The notes under the pieces: generated by a model | The model's database searches: none | Told to the model about the DNA's origin: nothing | The model's input: the letters and a program-made list of their open reading frames with translations, nothing else | Source of the DNA: Paramarasmius palmivorus | Taxonomy: Eukaryota > Basidiomycota > Agaricomycetes > Agaricales > Marasmiaceae | NCBI GenBank assembly: GCA_037176845.1 | Contig: JAYKXP010000069.1 | Location: 1 to 64,000 of the forward strand | DNA length: 64,000 nucleotides | Direction of reading: 5' to 3' | Position numbers and translations under genes: made by a program | Shown: positions 11,040-23,499 of the stretch, one piece after another | Layout of the letters: each line of letters starts with the position of its first letter | How positions within the stretch are numbered: the stretch's first letter is position 1

Positions 11040-11760
11040 ACCACCAAGCGAAAGAAGGAACTAGGAACCCTATCGCCAAGAATTCTCATGAAATGAGTTG
11101 GTGTTCGACCCTCCTCAAAGCTTAACATGTCCTTCCATGTCCAATCTTCGAACTATAAGCCAAGAACACCCTTGCGCATTTCTGTAAACTTCAGCCCTAC
11201 CATACTCCCAGCCTAATATACTCTTCCTCTATGCCAAACTTGCTCTTGTCAGAAGGACGGTCGCTGAATCGAATCTCCGCACGCGCCTGACCGACACCAG
11301 CGCCATCTGCAACCCAAGGCTTCGATAGTCCTGTTCTGGGTTCACCATCATCCATTGGTCATCCACACACAACGTTTCGCGGAGAATAGATGCCTAGCTG
11401 ACTCTCTCGGCCAGGACATAGGGTTTGAACCTTGTACAGGTGAGCACCATTCCTGTCTACGACAAGGCATTGCTTTTACTTACTCTTACTGTGGCCTAGA
11501 TCCAGAGACTACTCAAGATCTCAAACCCGAACGACTACACGAAGGCGTACATGCGCTACACGGCGTATCCCGACGATCACCTATTGCCTCGAACACCTTT
11601 CAGCGACGGTACAGACCTAGGCCATCCTCCGACATTAGACGCCAAGGCGAATTCAGTGTATCGGGTACTATAACCGCGTTCAATTGGGGAGTTAGCTGGG
11701 ATAAACGTCGAGGTCGATTGAGGGTTGAGAGCAAAACTCGGGAGATTCTCTAGAGGAGCA
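11040..11760 (+). pseudogene. P-type gene remnant (Y and W exons)
   Basis: The Y-like text is at about 11070-11350. The W exon starts after CCTAG at 11500 and reads KISNPNDYTKAYMRYTAYPD then GHPPTLDAKAN before a stop at a deletion. The rest of the exon (FNWGVSWDKRRGRLRVESK) continues in another frame to 11753. This is a frameshifted copy of the intact W frame at 21.2 kb. Confidence 0.45.
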
Positions 11761-11779
11761 GTCACAAAGCAGAGTAAGT

Positions 11780-12125
11780 AGCATTGAGATACAAACTGGC
11801 TGTTTTTGAGACCCTGATGCTTTTATAGGGCACCGTAGAAAGCTCGCACCTCTTGAAGGCACAGACACCTTTTCTGACTTCCTTCCATTTTGGGAAGGAC
11901 CCTTACTGTATATGGACATTCACAATGCAATAAATACGACATTGATATCGGTCACTCTACAAGCTATTGGAGCAAAGGGTCTCGCAGTCAAAGCGACCCC
12001 GTTGACTTGAGTATGTATACGCGAAGCATTGTCCTGGTGCAGCAGCGTATGATAGGTAGAGATGGAGTAGTTCAGAGTCGACGAGGGGATGTATCGCATG
12101 TATTGTACAAAGTTTGAGATAAGTA
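11780..12125 (+). pseudogene. Last P-type exon (FPFWEGPLLYMDI), decayed
   Basis: CCATTTTGGGAAGGACCCTT and then a GTATATGGACATT run at about 11885-11930 correspond to the terminal P exon of 21539-21751. The frame is broken. The acceptor TTTATAG precedes it. Confidence 0.4.
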
Positions 12126-12129
12126 GTCG

Positions 12130-13440
12130 TGAAACAGTCAGCCTGAAACCCCTGATATGGGATATCGTTGTGAGCACCTGTATACGTAGTCCTATTTGGA
12201 CCCGAGGAAGGCGCATCCCTGATCTCGAGTTGCATGCAATACCACGGAGGTAGCGGGTTTCCTCAAGAACGGAGGTGAGTGAAGCCTTGTGTTGCCGACC
12301 GTTGTTCATTATCGCTGTGTAAAAACGACGTCAATACTGGATGACAACAGAACAGAAGGGAGAATACCCACTGAGGTAGCGAAAACAGTAGCGCTTCCCA
12401 GCCTTACACCGCTTTTTCCTCATCCATGTCTACCCAAGCATATGCCCTCCCCATCCCCCCCAATAGCACCGCACGCATATGAGCGTAGGAGACGTCCATT
12501 GCGTGCTTGAATGTCTGCAACGTATCATGCCGACAACGACAAATGCTAGTATTTCTTCCTGAATTTGTCAAAGGCGAAACCAGACGGCCTCATTTGTTGG
12601 GCAGGTCTTGATAAGCAAAGCAAGGAAGGTGCCAGAGTTCGAGTTTGGGTGGAGCTAGGGGTGTAGATGTGCGGAGCCGAAGAAGAGAAAATGGAGGTCT
12701 TGGTTGGTAGAACAACCCGGGAACGCTCGCGCAGCTCACGACGAGCTTGGGGTATGGATTTAGAGGATGTGATTCAGAAGGGTATGGCTATGAGGTGGTA
12801 AGAGGGCAGAGAGTTAACGAGGAGGAAGGGTATGGGGGCGTAGACGATAATAAGGCGACAGGGAAGAGTGTTCTTTCTGAGCATCGCATTTTGACCAAAA
12901 CGCTAGGGCTGAGCTTTGGCAAAATTTCGTTGCTGCTGAAGATACTCCAATGTCAGTAAGACGTGTCGAAAAAGTGGGGGACAGTGAGTGCTTACCCTGG
13001 GTGTTATACCGAGAAGCCAACTCAGCCACCAGTTCCACCACGACGATCCTTGTATCCATCACTATATCGACACCCCATGAACCACCACGAGCCCGTTCAC
13101 GATTTGGTGGAATGGTTGACACAGTACCTGATAGCTAGTGTGCGCAAAGGGAGCGGGTGTAATTTCATGGGCTTGGGATTCTCGGTTGCGGTAGGAGGGG
13201 CCATAGAGTATACGGAGAAGCAGGCTGGATGTCTGGTGGAGACGTTTATCCTGCGGAGTCTTATGAATACCAGAAACGGCAAAAGGATGTTGGCTGATGT
13301 TCACGGGCTGGTGGTTGGAAGCGAAGCGAGTAGTGTGGAGTAATCCGGCGGAAACCCATGCAACAGTGCACATTATGATAGCATTGTAGATGGACTGGAG
13401 GGGTAGAAGGGGCAGGATATGTTGGGTGAAGGAGCGGCAG
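12130..13440 (-). pseudogene. M-type gene remnant
   Basis: On the minus strand, SYRNRESQAHEITPAPFAH and then VMDTRIVVVELVAELASRYN lead to a GTAAGC donor at 13004. The intron contains CGACACGTCTTACTGACAT, and the exon AATKFCQSSALAFWSKC follows. A further exon near 12230-12305 reads MNNGRQHKASLTSVLEETRY. Several stops lie between these exons. Parallel copies occur at 22.6, 30.6 and 59.7 kb. Confidence 0.45.
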
Positions 13441-13774
13441 AACTTGAATTGCGCTGCAAAAGTCGGAGATGCGTAATCATACGGAGTATGATTGAATGCT
13501 ATGGTTTCCAGAGGTCGAGGTGATGAGGATGGGGTTGAGAGCGCGTTGAAAGTGTGTTCGAGGGTGGATACATTGCTGTGATTTATTCATGAGGCTCTGT
13601 GCAATAGGAGACATGAGCAACAACATTTAAAGCCAGGAGGTGAGTATAGCGTACATTGTAACATGCCATTTTCCAGATAGTGGGCTCATGTATCGTCTTG
13701 AAGTTGGGCTACTTGAGATGTACGTCAGTTATAGCGAGGTGCATAGAAAACAGCTGAGCGAGCTGCTAACACAC

Positions 13775-14500
13775 TTGAGCAAGGAGGTGGTCGTTGTGAG
13801 AAGAGAAGCGCCGGTTTGACCACATCCTCTTGTCCATCCAATGCGCCGTCAAGATTCTCAATCCATCGTATCCGACATCACCATAGGTATGTGTTCCTCC
13901 ATAACATCCCTGGCAACATGCTCAACCCATCTCTCAGGGCAACACCACCCGGCATGCCTTTCACCACGATGCCCCAACTTCCTTCGGTGCTCAGAGTGGG
14001 ATTTCGTAGGCTGAGTAAATAAAGAAAAGGTGCGTTTTTATCCCTTTGCTTCATTTCTTGCTCTCACAACGCCTAGACTTTGGCCAGCCTTCAATATCAG
14101 CATTCAGATGTGCATCCCTCAACCTCGGTCACCATACGACATCAAAATCCTCAGTCTTCGACGTATGCATCGCTCCATCGCCTCTCTACGCGCACTACTA
14201 GAACCAAAGGCTACATATCAGTCCCACCTCCAGAGCCCATACTACCTTTCCATTCTTGCTATTTCGGCACTACCTCATTTTGAAGCTACGCCCTGTGTCC
14301 CTGCCTGCCAAACTCAACATTCTACACCTATACCAACACACCAAGCATAACCACGGCTCCCATCCATCCTTCCCGGAGCTTTCAGCAGCTGCTCGCGTCG
14401 ATCTCATACCTATGCCTTCTACCAAGTAGACCAAAGCCCTGAAAACAAGGAACGATTACGCACGCAGATATCCAAGTGGGGGCGTTGATAAAGATGGGCC
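13775..14500 (+). pseudogene. L block with P-type X and Y' exons, facing the 3' end of gene A
   Basis: The L block (AAGGAGGTGGTCGTTGTGAG) is followed by a GTATGT..CTCAG intron and the X exon (13971 on; PTSFGAQSG). After a second intron comes the Y' exon (IQMCIPQPRSPYDIK in one frame). The same order recurs at 44.1-44.9 and 60.5-61.2 kb. An early stop (TAG) in X and frame breaks in Y' suggest loss of function. Confidence 0.45.
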
Positions 14501-14754
14501 CGGGCTATGGACTGTCGGAGCTTCTGGAGATGTGGGGTTCAACATATAGGTGACTGGTCGAGAGTTGTGCGCAACTGGGAGCAATTACACCATCTCAGTA
14601 ACAGTCGCGTCCATCCCCGATCTACATCTCATGTTGTGGTTACACATACAAGCTATCGTAATTTACACTAGCACTACGTTTAGAAAGTGTACATATGATA
14701 GTAGGGTGAAGTAGGGCAAACTAATGTAACAAAACGTGATAGGAACAAGATTGT

Positions 14755-16952
14755 TTAAGACAACCTTTGCTTTTTATGGGGCCTTGGGTTCGCATCCACA
14801 GTAGGGCCAAGTTGAGCATCCATGAGAGCTTCAACATCAACACTCCCTCTCTTGCCAATGATCGGAATGCTGACCACATCTTCCACTTCCTCGTCTTGCA
14901 AATACACTGCGTTAGAGTTATGCATCAAAAGAAGTATGGGGAAGCTTACCTTCATCTTCGACCTCTTCAAAACGCCCGTCAACAACTTCAAGAATTGTAT
15001 GCCCAAGAGATTGGGCCAAATCCATCAACGTGGGATCAAACCCTTCATGGTGATTGAGCATCTTGATCGCATCATGGGTGTCGCGATCCCACCAACGATG
15101 CCAAACTTCAATAGAAGTCTTGAATGATGGAAGCCCCAACCTCCGCCGCTCACCCTCCAACATCTCCTCTTTCCCAGCAGAGTCAAACGACCAATAGTAC
15201 CACCTCCCTCCCAGCCAAGCATCCCACTGGTTTTCATCATTGGAGGGGCGGGGTACCGGTCGGATGAAGAGGTATATCGGGGTGTCAGTGGGGGTGTCGA
15301 TGGGTGTATGTGATCCTTCCTCGTCCCGTTCCCGTTCAAACTCAAGGTAAAAGTGACCCAAAACAGCTGTTCATCAATCAGTACCAGCACTCTAACAAGA
15401 ACCACAATAAACTCACAATACTCCCCCCATTCACCCTCTTCAATCCCAAGCTGGCTGAAAATCCCATGTGCCTGCGACACCCACGAATCCACAAAGGAAC
15501 TCCGCACACCCCCAGGCTGCAAATCATAATATAACTCAAACGACTTGACACTGGCAATGTCCGCTGGCATCAACATAAACCTATACCCCCAATCAGCCCA
15601 AATAACCACTTCAACACCATTTCAAACGCACCTCACCGATCTATCATCCATCACATGTGTGTTTTCTCGCATAGCATCCGGTACATGAAACCGCTCCTTC
15701 CAGGGGTAGTAATACCATTGATCTCTGTCTCCCGGGTAGCGAGCAATGACCTCTCGAGTTGTTCTGTGGTAAATCGTGCCAGAGAGAGATGAGAGGATGA
15801 GTTTGGTGTCTTTGTTGTTGGGCCACTCTAAGGTTCCTCTGTTGGACCGGCTGATTCCATCGATGATATTGTGTACAGGAAGAATTCCGATGAGGTATTG
15901 GAAAAGAGTGTTGGTGTTGTTGTAGGTCTGGAGGTTAAGGGAAGGATGATTGTCCTTGCATATGACACCATTGTTTATGTTAGCAATTGAATGAAGGGTG
16001 TTGGATGAATCCTTCACATAGAGCCCTTTGCACAGTGTACCAGTTCTTGGTTCAAACCATAGCTCACGAAACAGCTAGAAGCTTGAATGTTAATCATAGT
16101 AACCAATGGATATATCAGAAAGTTGGACATACTGTGCCATCTTCCATTCCTTGCACTGAGCCCAGCTGAGTTGGAGAGACAATTATGAGAAGCAAGATAA
16201 GAAGTCTATGGTTTGAACGTACAAATGAAAGATAAGTTTTCAGCATGGGCGAAAATCTATTTCGTTCAAAGATATGAGCCACTGGTATAAGCGCTGTGCC
16301 ATTCATGAATATCAGTACAAATTTGATTGGTGAAAGAGAATGCTTAAGCTCACCGTTGTAGAAAACAAGTCCCGGCAGTACATTGTAGTTAATATAGCCA
16401 AAGAGCTCCAACCAGATGGAATCCCTCAAGAAATCATGAATACGTGCACACCTTAGGCCGCAGACTACTCACTTGACGGCAGAGTAGGCTTGCAAATCTT
16501 GTTGATAGGCCTGGAGAACAGTCAGCAAGGCCAACTTCAGAAGGAAAGGCATTCTCACTCGTGAGGCATCTGGACCCTTGTACTGAACATACAGAAACTC
16601 CTCATTTTCATCTCCACCACGAATGGTAGCAGTGTGGATAATTCGGCGAGCATCCAGGTTTCCCCAGCCTCTTCGCCAGCCTTCCGGATCACTTCTCTTG
16701 ACTGGGGCATCTACTATCTTCTGCTTGAGACGGATATTTGCCAACTTGAGTTCATGGAACTGAAGCACAGAAGGTTCAAAAATGTCAAGTTCCAGTAACA
16801 TATCAACGTACCTGAGCTAAAGGATCTGCAAGATGCACCAGGTCCCTTCCAGTGTCTGAGCCGTTGTTGTGCTGATTACCCCTGACAACCGAGAAGTTTC
16901 CTCCGCTAATAGTAACCTGAGAGCATCCTGCGAACATGGTCATGGAAGACAT
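14755..16952 (-). CDS. Paralog A of an agaric GNQHN-type protein family, 576 aa
   Basis: Exons: 16812-16952, 16559-16759, 16473-16510, 16354-16424, 16223-16293, 16133-16165, 15632-16074, 15417-15580, 14950-15366 and 14755-14906. The total is 1731 nt and the frame is open to TAA. The N-terminus (residues 1-47) carries GCSQVTISGGNFSVVRGNQH, resembling the start of many agaric NLR-like proteins, but no P-loop follows. Next come a Lys/Arg-rich segment (ANIRLKQKI), IIHTATIRGGDENEEFLYVQY, LFGYINYN and PVAHIFERNRFSP, then LFRELWFEPRTG. Further on are YPGDRDQWYYYPWKERF, YLFIRPVPRPS and VWHRWWDRDTHDAIKML. I see no catalytic motif or membrane segment. I start at the first of three close ATGs; a start at the third would shorten it by five residues. 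Function unknown. The acidic/aromatic second half looks globular and intracellular. Confidence 0.82.
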
Positions 16953-17002
16953 GGTGGTCGAAGGTCAAGGTGCGTGCATGTAGAACACATGTTCACCCTA
17001 AG

Positions 17003-17018
17003 GCTGTTCCCATACAGC
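17003..17018 (-). promoter_or_regulatory. Conserved leader hairpin upstream of gene A
   Basis: GCTGTTCCCATACAGC can pair its ends (GCTGT with ACAGC). The same sequence with one change precedes genes C (47466-47481) and D (63840-63855) at about the same distance from the ATG. Confidence 0.4.
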
Positions 17019-17069
17019 AGTCGGACATTGAGCGCGTGAACGAATGATATCGATATCGATTGTATTGCT

Positions 17070-17093
17070 GTGAGTCATGCCGCATGGCGAACA
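17070..17093 (-). promoter_or_regulatory. Shared upstream element of the A-D family (gene A copy)
   Basis: On the coding strand, a GCC..GCGGC palindrome-like core is followed directly by TGACTCA, the consensus of Gcn4/AP-1-type bZIP factors. It lies about 118 bp upstream of the ATG. All four paralogs have it at 102-131 bp. Binding is inferred from the match only. Confidence 0.55.
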
Positions 17094-17299
17094 GGAAAAA
17101 TGACATTCACAGCGCTTGTGGATGACATGGGGGCAGCTTCGAAAGAGCGCCGTGTGATGTACGTTTAGGGTCTGAGTATCTTGGGGCACCAGGTGAAGGA
17201 AATGCCAACCAATAATTCTGGGCTTGCTCTGTTCAATGCTTCGCGTGGTGGTACAAGCACTTGACCCTTCAAAATCCCAGCAAGGGTCAGACGAGGTAG

Positions 17300-18000
17300 G
17301 TGCAGACGCCGGATCATGATGTACGAGAGCCCAAAACGGACGGAAAGAGAGCGTGAAGCTGGTTTCTAGGTGCCCAGCAGAAGCTTGTAGGAGAACCAGG
17401 GGTTGGTTTATTTAAATTGGTTGCTGTTGACGACACAAGGTCAGCAAAACATTCTGATTTGGAACGAAACAGGACTACGAAAGTGCTCACCTGAACATGA
17501 CATAAATTAATCACTCTTCAGCACACCACGGGAAGCCCAAAGCCAGTATTTGAGCTTTTATCCCTGCCGGTGTTCCCAAATCCAAATCCAGTATGCGAAA
17601 TTTGTCAAATGGAACGACAATCTTGGCTGAGAAAATCACCGAAAACCAAAGGTGACGACTAAAATCTCGTTCTAGATGTCTAGAGGTGGTTTGATTCGTT
17701 AGCTTGTTGGAATGGAAAGGGTAGGTCAGACTAACGCGTAAGATATGGGTGATTGCTTTTTTACTTGTTTTGACGCTCTGAAGGTTCAGATGGTTGTCAA
17801 GATAACTCGTGGAGTTCACTCGGTAGTTTTCGTCCAGCAAAATGTCGAAGAGACGGCTTGAAGGACGACCGGAAGTCGAAGAAGGAAGATGAACATAGCA
17901 GAACGAGGTCAAGGTGCGTTGTCCGCGGCGATTTCCGTCACTTTCTCCGAAGCTCACACTACCGTTCTCCCAATGCATGCATAATTAAATGTCAAGATAA
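17300..18000 (-). pseudogene. Unassigned intron-bearing remnant upstream of gene A
   Basis: A 155-aa frame covers 17511-17978 (starting MHWENGSVSFGESDGNRRG). A typical intron (GTGAGC..CAACAG) lies at about 17427-17488, next to the frame's 3' side. The region corresponds loosely to 47.6-48.0 kb. I do not recognise the product. Confidence 0.25.
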
Positions 18001-18009
18001 GTATATATT

Positions 18010-18890
18010 CCACGTTTGATCTCAGCAACACGCTTGAACAACTTTCCAGAGCACAGCTATATGCCTGAGCTCTCACGGGAGCTCAAGACGCGATTTCAAT
18101 GCTTCATGTCTACACGTGTTTTCTATAAATTGGCTCAGAGAGTTCAGACTGTGTAACTATGCTGCGTCATAACTCTCGTGCTCGAAGCTCGAACTTTCAG
18201 GCATTTGTCGGGGTCGTCTCCGAGGACTACATAGTCAATTACCACTGCGAACAAAGGTACGCCGTGTTCGCCACATCCTCTTGACCAAGCTTCAGAGGTT
18301 CATCCGTTCATTTCGCAGTATTAGGAGACTTGAGCGATGCAGGGATATGGATAAGCTTCGAAAATTCGAGTCATGGTATTGGTATAGTGCATACCCAGAC
18401 GACAATGTCGATGCACTATCCAGATTCCAGCCAATAGCTGACACAACTATACGCGCCAGAGTGCATTGTACCGAGCCTTCTGAGGCGTAGCGTTGTCTAC
18501 TGCGCCCTGTGCTTTTACGTAGTCTAAGAATGCTGAAGTCAGACTCACAAGGCCCAAGTAATATGACACCAAACATACGAGACCATTGGCTGTGTTAAGA
18601 TCTGCGCTCATCGAGCGATGTGGGCTTCATATATCACGCTGTCTTCATGTCGCAAGACAGACGAATCCAACGCGGATGTCTTCTGTCCTTGGAAACCTAA
18701 ATCTATTGAAGTAACAGGGATAAGCGGCGGTCTCATACAGGAAGAAGCGCAGAATAAGGACTCGCTTGACTTCCACACGCAACTCTTGAATCCCACATAG
18801 TCCTCGGTACGCCTTCCTCCCGACGCTTAAAGTGCGAGCGAAGAGCTCAGTTTAGTGTAACGTCCACCCGGGCTTTGAAGTATCTTCATA
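18010..18890. other. Spacer without supported gene
   Basis: Only short frames in both directions, none with conserved copies elsewhere in the window that I could find. GCCACATCCTCTTGACCA near 18270 resembles the end of an L block. Confidence 0.35.
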
Positions 18891-18899
18891 GGCACCTAG

Positions 18900-20400
18900 C
18901 CTTTCGCCATATCCATGTCTATCCATGGTGCTCTGAAGGCTGATGCTCTTCGTGTTGTCGAAAGTCGGCCAACGGCAGTTTTAGCCAGATGTCCTAGTTA
19001 GAGTAAACGTCGACGTCAGTAACTGCTGACTCGGAGAGAACAGCAAAAGATATAGACGTACCTATCCCTGCTCACCCTCGGAAGCTCTTACCATTGCCCG
19101 TTCGAACAAGATAACAATGATAAAGGTACCGCTAAATATGACTATCAGTGAAAGAAACCACAAGAACGATTAGAACATACCATTGTTTAGAGACCTTGTT
19201 ATTCGAATCCTCGAGGCTTGTCAAGGATTCCACAGCCCAAAAACCGCACTAGCATCGAGGAATCCGAAACCGAGAAAAATGTCGGTTTTATACGTTCACG
19301 ACTGCACTCTCGTGCATGTGAGCCCCCGACAACTAGCACCGGGCACTCTTCCAGCCCAAAGTCATCGACAACAACTCGCGATCCCTTTCCCAAGAGCCCT
19401 AGATGACATGTATCCCCACAACAGTGTCGCTAAAATGACCACTGAACGTTCCGAACCCAAGGAGGCCTGGGATCCGAATTTGAGGTAAGGTTTTGAAAGA
19501 TGTGATGGGGAAGAGCGAGATGCGAATCAGGATATGGGCGAAAAGTTTGCTAGTTGTGGTAAAGATTTCTGAATCTGATATTCTGAATGAAGAGCCTCTA
19601 CAAAGTCGTTATCAACACTCTGCTGGGGGATAGGTATCAGTAAAACGCGTTAAAAAATGAGGAATGACAAGTACTGACCATGGTAGAACTTTGACCACCG
19701 TTTCGACCAGACCAATCTTCTGAACCAGCCTATAACCACCATACCATCCACAGCAAGTTCTTTTGCGACCTTTCGCGGCGGAATATGCGAGCAAAGATGG
19801 GGTGAGTGAGCGGGTGTGCTGTTATTGAGGAAATCAACGATTCCCAACGCGGCGACACTAGTATAGCAGGAACGGTGCTTGCGAAAGGAGGCAGTGGTAC
19901 GGAGGAAGCTGCACGGTGGATTCGCGAAGGGTGGGATTGGGGCGTAGTGCCTGCAGTATTCGGGCTGGGGGTCATCCGGTGCAGGGGTGAAATCGCAGCC
20001 GAGCATGACTGGGTGGTGAAAAACTTTGTGCTTTTTCGGAAGAAATTTGGGAGTCTTAGATAGCGATGATTCGCCGGTGGAGAGATTTGGGCTTGTACCG
20101 TAGGATTTGGGAAAGGTTGAGGTTAGGTCGCGTCGACGGAGAGGGAACCTCGGAGATGTCGGGATAGCGATAAATCTAGAGTAGAATCCATGTTTGAAAA
20201 TCTAGGTGTCACCTACTAGTACTTGCGTACAAGAGGATTGAATGAGTCTTGATGGAAACTGTAGCGTAGAATGAACAGGGTGCATACCGGGTTCCAACTG
20301 GTAGTGTCACCATGCCTTGGGTAGTTGCATCTTGAGGTCTATCCTGCGGAGCTATTTTAGATCTAGCAGAGTCAAAATAATGGACGTGTACCGGTCGAGC
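18900..20400 (-). pseudogene. F3-type gene remnant, copy 1
   Basis: Minus-strand text at 19199-19393 (GKGSRVVVDDFGLEE, and DSSMLVRFLGCG) aligns with 42.8-43.1 kb (KKDLRVVVEGLGLSE). A downstream-of-L exon at about 19675-20000 ends at a GTCAGT donor, followed by an M-like intron (AACGCGTTTTACTGATAC). Stops and shifts separate the parts. It continues from the L block at 20409. Confidence 0.4.
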
Positions 20401-20408
20401 TCACCTTT

Positions 20409-20515
20409 GTAGCACTGTAAAGAGCCAAACACGCTTTGGACGACATGATCGTTTTGAGAAAAAGGTCACTGAGTGCCGGTGGCAAACACTCTTCCGTCTT
20501 TACCACCACTACCTC
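20409..20515 (+). repeat. L block copy (unit 2 left border)
   Basis: GATCGTTTTGAGAAAAAGG, GTGCCGGTGGCAAACACTC and TTTACCACCACTACC match the other L blocks in the same order. Confidence 0.6.
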
Positions 20516-21170
20516 TTTCCTCAGTCATCAACTGCACCACCAAGGAATAAAATTCAACATACCAGCCTCTTTTCTGAAGTTGAAATAGGTACGTGTTTTG
20601 TCCTACATCCTGGCAAAACTCTCATCTCATCTCTCAGCGCAAATCCCGGGTCATGCAACGTTCCGGACTCTTTCGTTGCTCTGAGCGGGCAGTTCGCAGG
20701 CTGGATAATCAGGAAAAGGTACATATTTGACACTTTGGAACATTACTTCCTCTCATAGCCTCAACTCCCGCCTAGGAAGCATCCCCGAAGCACTCAACGC
20801 GCCTTCACTAGCTTCACTGCCGTCAAGAACACCCTTGCACATACTCCCTTCGCTCCAGCTCTATCGTGCCTCCTGCCTACTATATCCCTCCCTACTACCA
20901 TGTCTCTACCCCCCAATTCACTCTTGGCAGAATACTTGTCAGAGAGTCGACGTATCTCCGCACGCGCCCGACCGACACCAACACCCAAATCTACAACCCG
21001 AGAGTCCAAACGTCCGGTTCTAGGTTCATCGTCCCTCAATGTTAGCCTTAGACAGAGAATGGATGCATGGCGAGCCCTATCACCCAGAACTTAGTGCTTG
21101 AACAAGGTGAATGACATTCTTCCACATTTGGGACTTTTACTCACTCTATACGGTTACTAGGTCCCAACAC
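20516..21170 (+). pseudogene. 5' part of the P-type gene, unit 2
   Basis: The X exon follows CTCAG at about 20640 and reads NVPDSFVALSGQFAGWIIRK. It splices in frame to the Y exon at 20772 (SIPEALNAPSLASLPSR). Y then runs into TAG at about 21023 before its expected donor. X-Y splicing is preserved but the chain is not continuous with the W exon. Confidence 0.4.
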
Positions 21171-21202
21171 TCCGCATGTATATCTCAAACCCGAACAACT
21201 AA

Positions 21203-21751
21203 ATGAATACGTTCACGCTCTACACCGCTCTGGGGAATGTTATCGCATTTCCGTATCCCAACGTTCACCAACTACCCCGTGAACTTCCAAGTACAACCTT
21301 CAGCAACGCTACTAATCTAGGCCATCCTCCAACGTTGGATGTAGAGGCGATCTTGGGGTGTCGGGTAGTCGGAGCTCTAGGTCCTATTTCAACGCTCAAC
21401 TGGGTGGTTGCTTGGGATGGGCATCGAGTTGGTTGGCTGAGGATGGAGCTTAAGACACGAGAGGAGCGAGCAAAGGGCTTGGTAAGTAGCATCTCGATCT
21501 GCCAACTGGTTACCCTCGAGATGCTGATTTTATTCTAGAGTCACGTAGAAAACTTGCAGAGATATACCTGGCCCGAGTTCTTTCCATTTTGGGAAGGACC
21601 CTTACTGTATATGGACATCGACGATGGATACGATATTGTATCAGCTACTCTACAAGCTATCGAGATTGAGGATCTCGCTATAGTCAAAGCGTCACCGTTC
21701 TCTTCTGAACGTGTGTACCGTAAGAATGGTCAACGGCGTGTTGGTAGGTAG
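21203..21751 (+). CDS. P-type 3' part, two exons, 163 aa; best-preserved copy
   Basis: Exon 21203-21481 splices in phase 0 (GTAAGT..TCTAG) to 21539-21751, giving an open frame of 163 aa. It contains RELPSTTFSNATNLGHPPTL, EAILGCRVVGALG, NWVVAWDGHRVGWLRMELK and WPEFFPFWEGPLLYMDIDD. The same order of motifs is seen, broken, at 8.3, 11.6, 29.3, 38.2 and 58.4 kb. The true W exon begins at 21168 in the same frame but meets TAA just before this ATG, so the gene may be a 5'-truncated copy. No domain recognised. Confidence 0.4.
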
Positions 21752-21829
21752 AGGTATAGGTACTCGAATCCAGAGTCAACGAGGAAAATGGAAAATGTGT
21801 TGCTACTGTATAAGATACGGAGTTGTTGA

Positions 21830-23420
21830 ATGGGTAGAGTGAAAGTTCGTATATGGGACGGCATCATTCCGTAGGAAAACCGACCACCACCATACATAGC
21901 GTTCAGATCTGGTAGCGAGGAAGGTACATTTCTTGCAATCGGAATTGTAACCTCGCGATACCCGGAAGGTAATGGATATCTTCAAGAACGGTGGTGAGAG
22001 ATTCTTTGCGCTGCTGAGGATTGTTTGCTATCACTGCATGAAACAATATCAATATCGGTCGAGGAAAAAAAAAAGAAACAAGAAAGAGTACCCATCGATG
22101 CTTGTTCCATAACCCATATCCGCCGCTTTCTCCTCATCCGAGCCTAACCAAGCGTATCCCCTCCAGATCCCCCCATGACCCCAATGACAGCCTACGCAGG
22201 CGTAGCAATTTTCCATCGCGTGCTCGAACAGTTACCCCACGATGTATCATGCCGACAACCGTCAGCGTCCCTCCGTTAACGTGGCCCAAATGACCAAACT
22301 ACCTCCTTGGCTGGATGGGTCTCTATGAACGAAGGAAAGAAGGGGCCAAGGTAGAGCTGGGGGTGTAGATGTGTGGAGCCGAAGAAGGAAAGATGGAGGC
22401 TTTGGTTGGTAAAACAACCAGCGATCCTTCGTACAGCTCAGGGAGATAGGCTTGTAGTAGGGGGTTTGAAGGATGGGATGGGGAAGAGGTTGTACGAGGC
22501 GGTAGGACGGCGCAGAGTTAACGTTTAGGCGGGTGTGCGAGAGACAGGAAAGAACGTTCTTTCCGAGCTTGCCAATTCGACGAGAAGGCTAGAACTGGGT
22601 TTTGTCGCTGCTGGAGACTATGTAATGTCAGTAAGACGCGTCAAAAAAGTGGGGGATAGTGTGCACTTACCCAACGGTGTCATCCCAACAAGCCAATTCG
22701 CCCATCGATTCTACCCTTCCCATTCTTGTATCTATAAGCATATCATCACCCCATAAACCGCTACCATGAGCCCGGGCCCGTTCGCGACTTGGAGGAATGG
22801 TCGACACAAGGCCCGATAGCTAGCGTGAGGAAAGGGAGCAGGTTTAACTGCGTAGCCCCGGAACTCTCGGTTGCGGTAGCAGAGAACCTATGCGAGAAAG
22901 GAAGCTGGCAGTCTCGTGAAAACGTTTTCCTTGCGGTTTCTCGAGAGGCAGGGATGGAAAAGGCGTAGCGTTTGGACTAGGATGTTGGGACCAAGCACCG
23001 GTCACTGGACGCGTTATAATGCGAGCAGGAGGAAGAAAAAGGATCCGTAGTACCCATGTCACGAGAGAAGGGGAATCGCAGCCCAGTCGAGGTGATTGAG
23101 GATGAATGGATGGCAGTGTAGCGATTTTAGCTCGGAGTGACCGTTAGGTATGGGGTCGGGATAGGGAGTGTGTTTAAGAAGGCGATAGCGACGTTTCAGG
23201 ACATCGAAGGGAACGGATATATCTTCGAAGATTTAGACAGCATTTTGAGCTTGTACTTGAGTAGAAGAGCTATGAGCGACGTTGAAAAACGTTGAAAGTA
23301 GCGTACATACCGACAGCTATGACTTGGATGATTTTATCTTGAGGTTCATCTTGAATTCAATGTTGCCGAGCTATGGAAGTGTATAAGTTGGAAAACGGTG
23401 GATAGGGAATAGATGAACAC
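21830..23420 (-). pseudogene. M-type gene remnant, unit 2
   Basis: From the L block at 23421 leftward: a SYRNRE-like exon around 22850-22900, then LIDTRMGRVESMGELACWDD up to a GTAAGT donor at 22672. The intron contains ACGCGTCTTACTGACAT and ends CATAG, and the next exon meets a stop soon. Further exons lie at about 22.1-22.3 and 21.9-22.0 kb. Frame breaks are present. Confidence 0.4.
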
Positions 23421-23495
23421 ACCTGAACGCGTTGAAGGAGGTGATGGTTTGGGAGAAAGCCAAGTGCCGCGGCTTTCACTTTGACCACCATGTCA
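23421..23495 (+). repeat. L block copy (unit 2 right border)
   Basis: GAACGCGTTGAAGGAGGTG, GAGAAAGCCAAGTGCCG and TTGACCACCATGTCACC are present. The ACCACCATG start context is intact. An almost identical block lies at 52875-52955. Confidence 0.6.
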
Positions 23496-23499
23496 CCTT

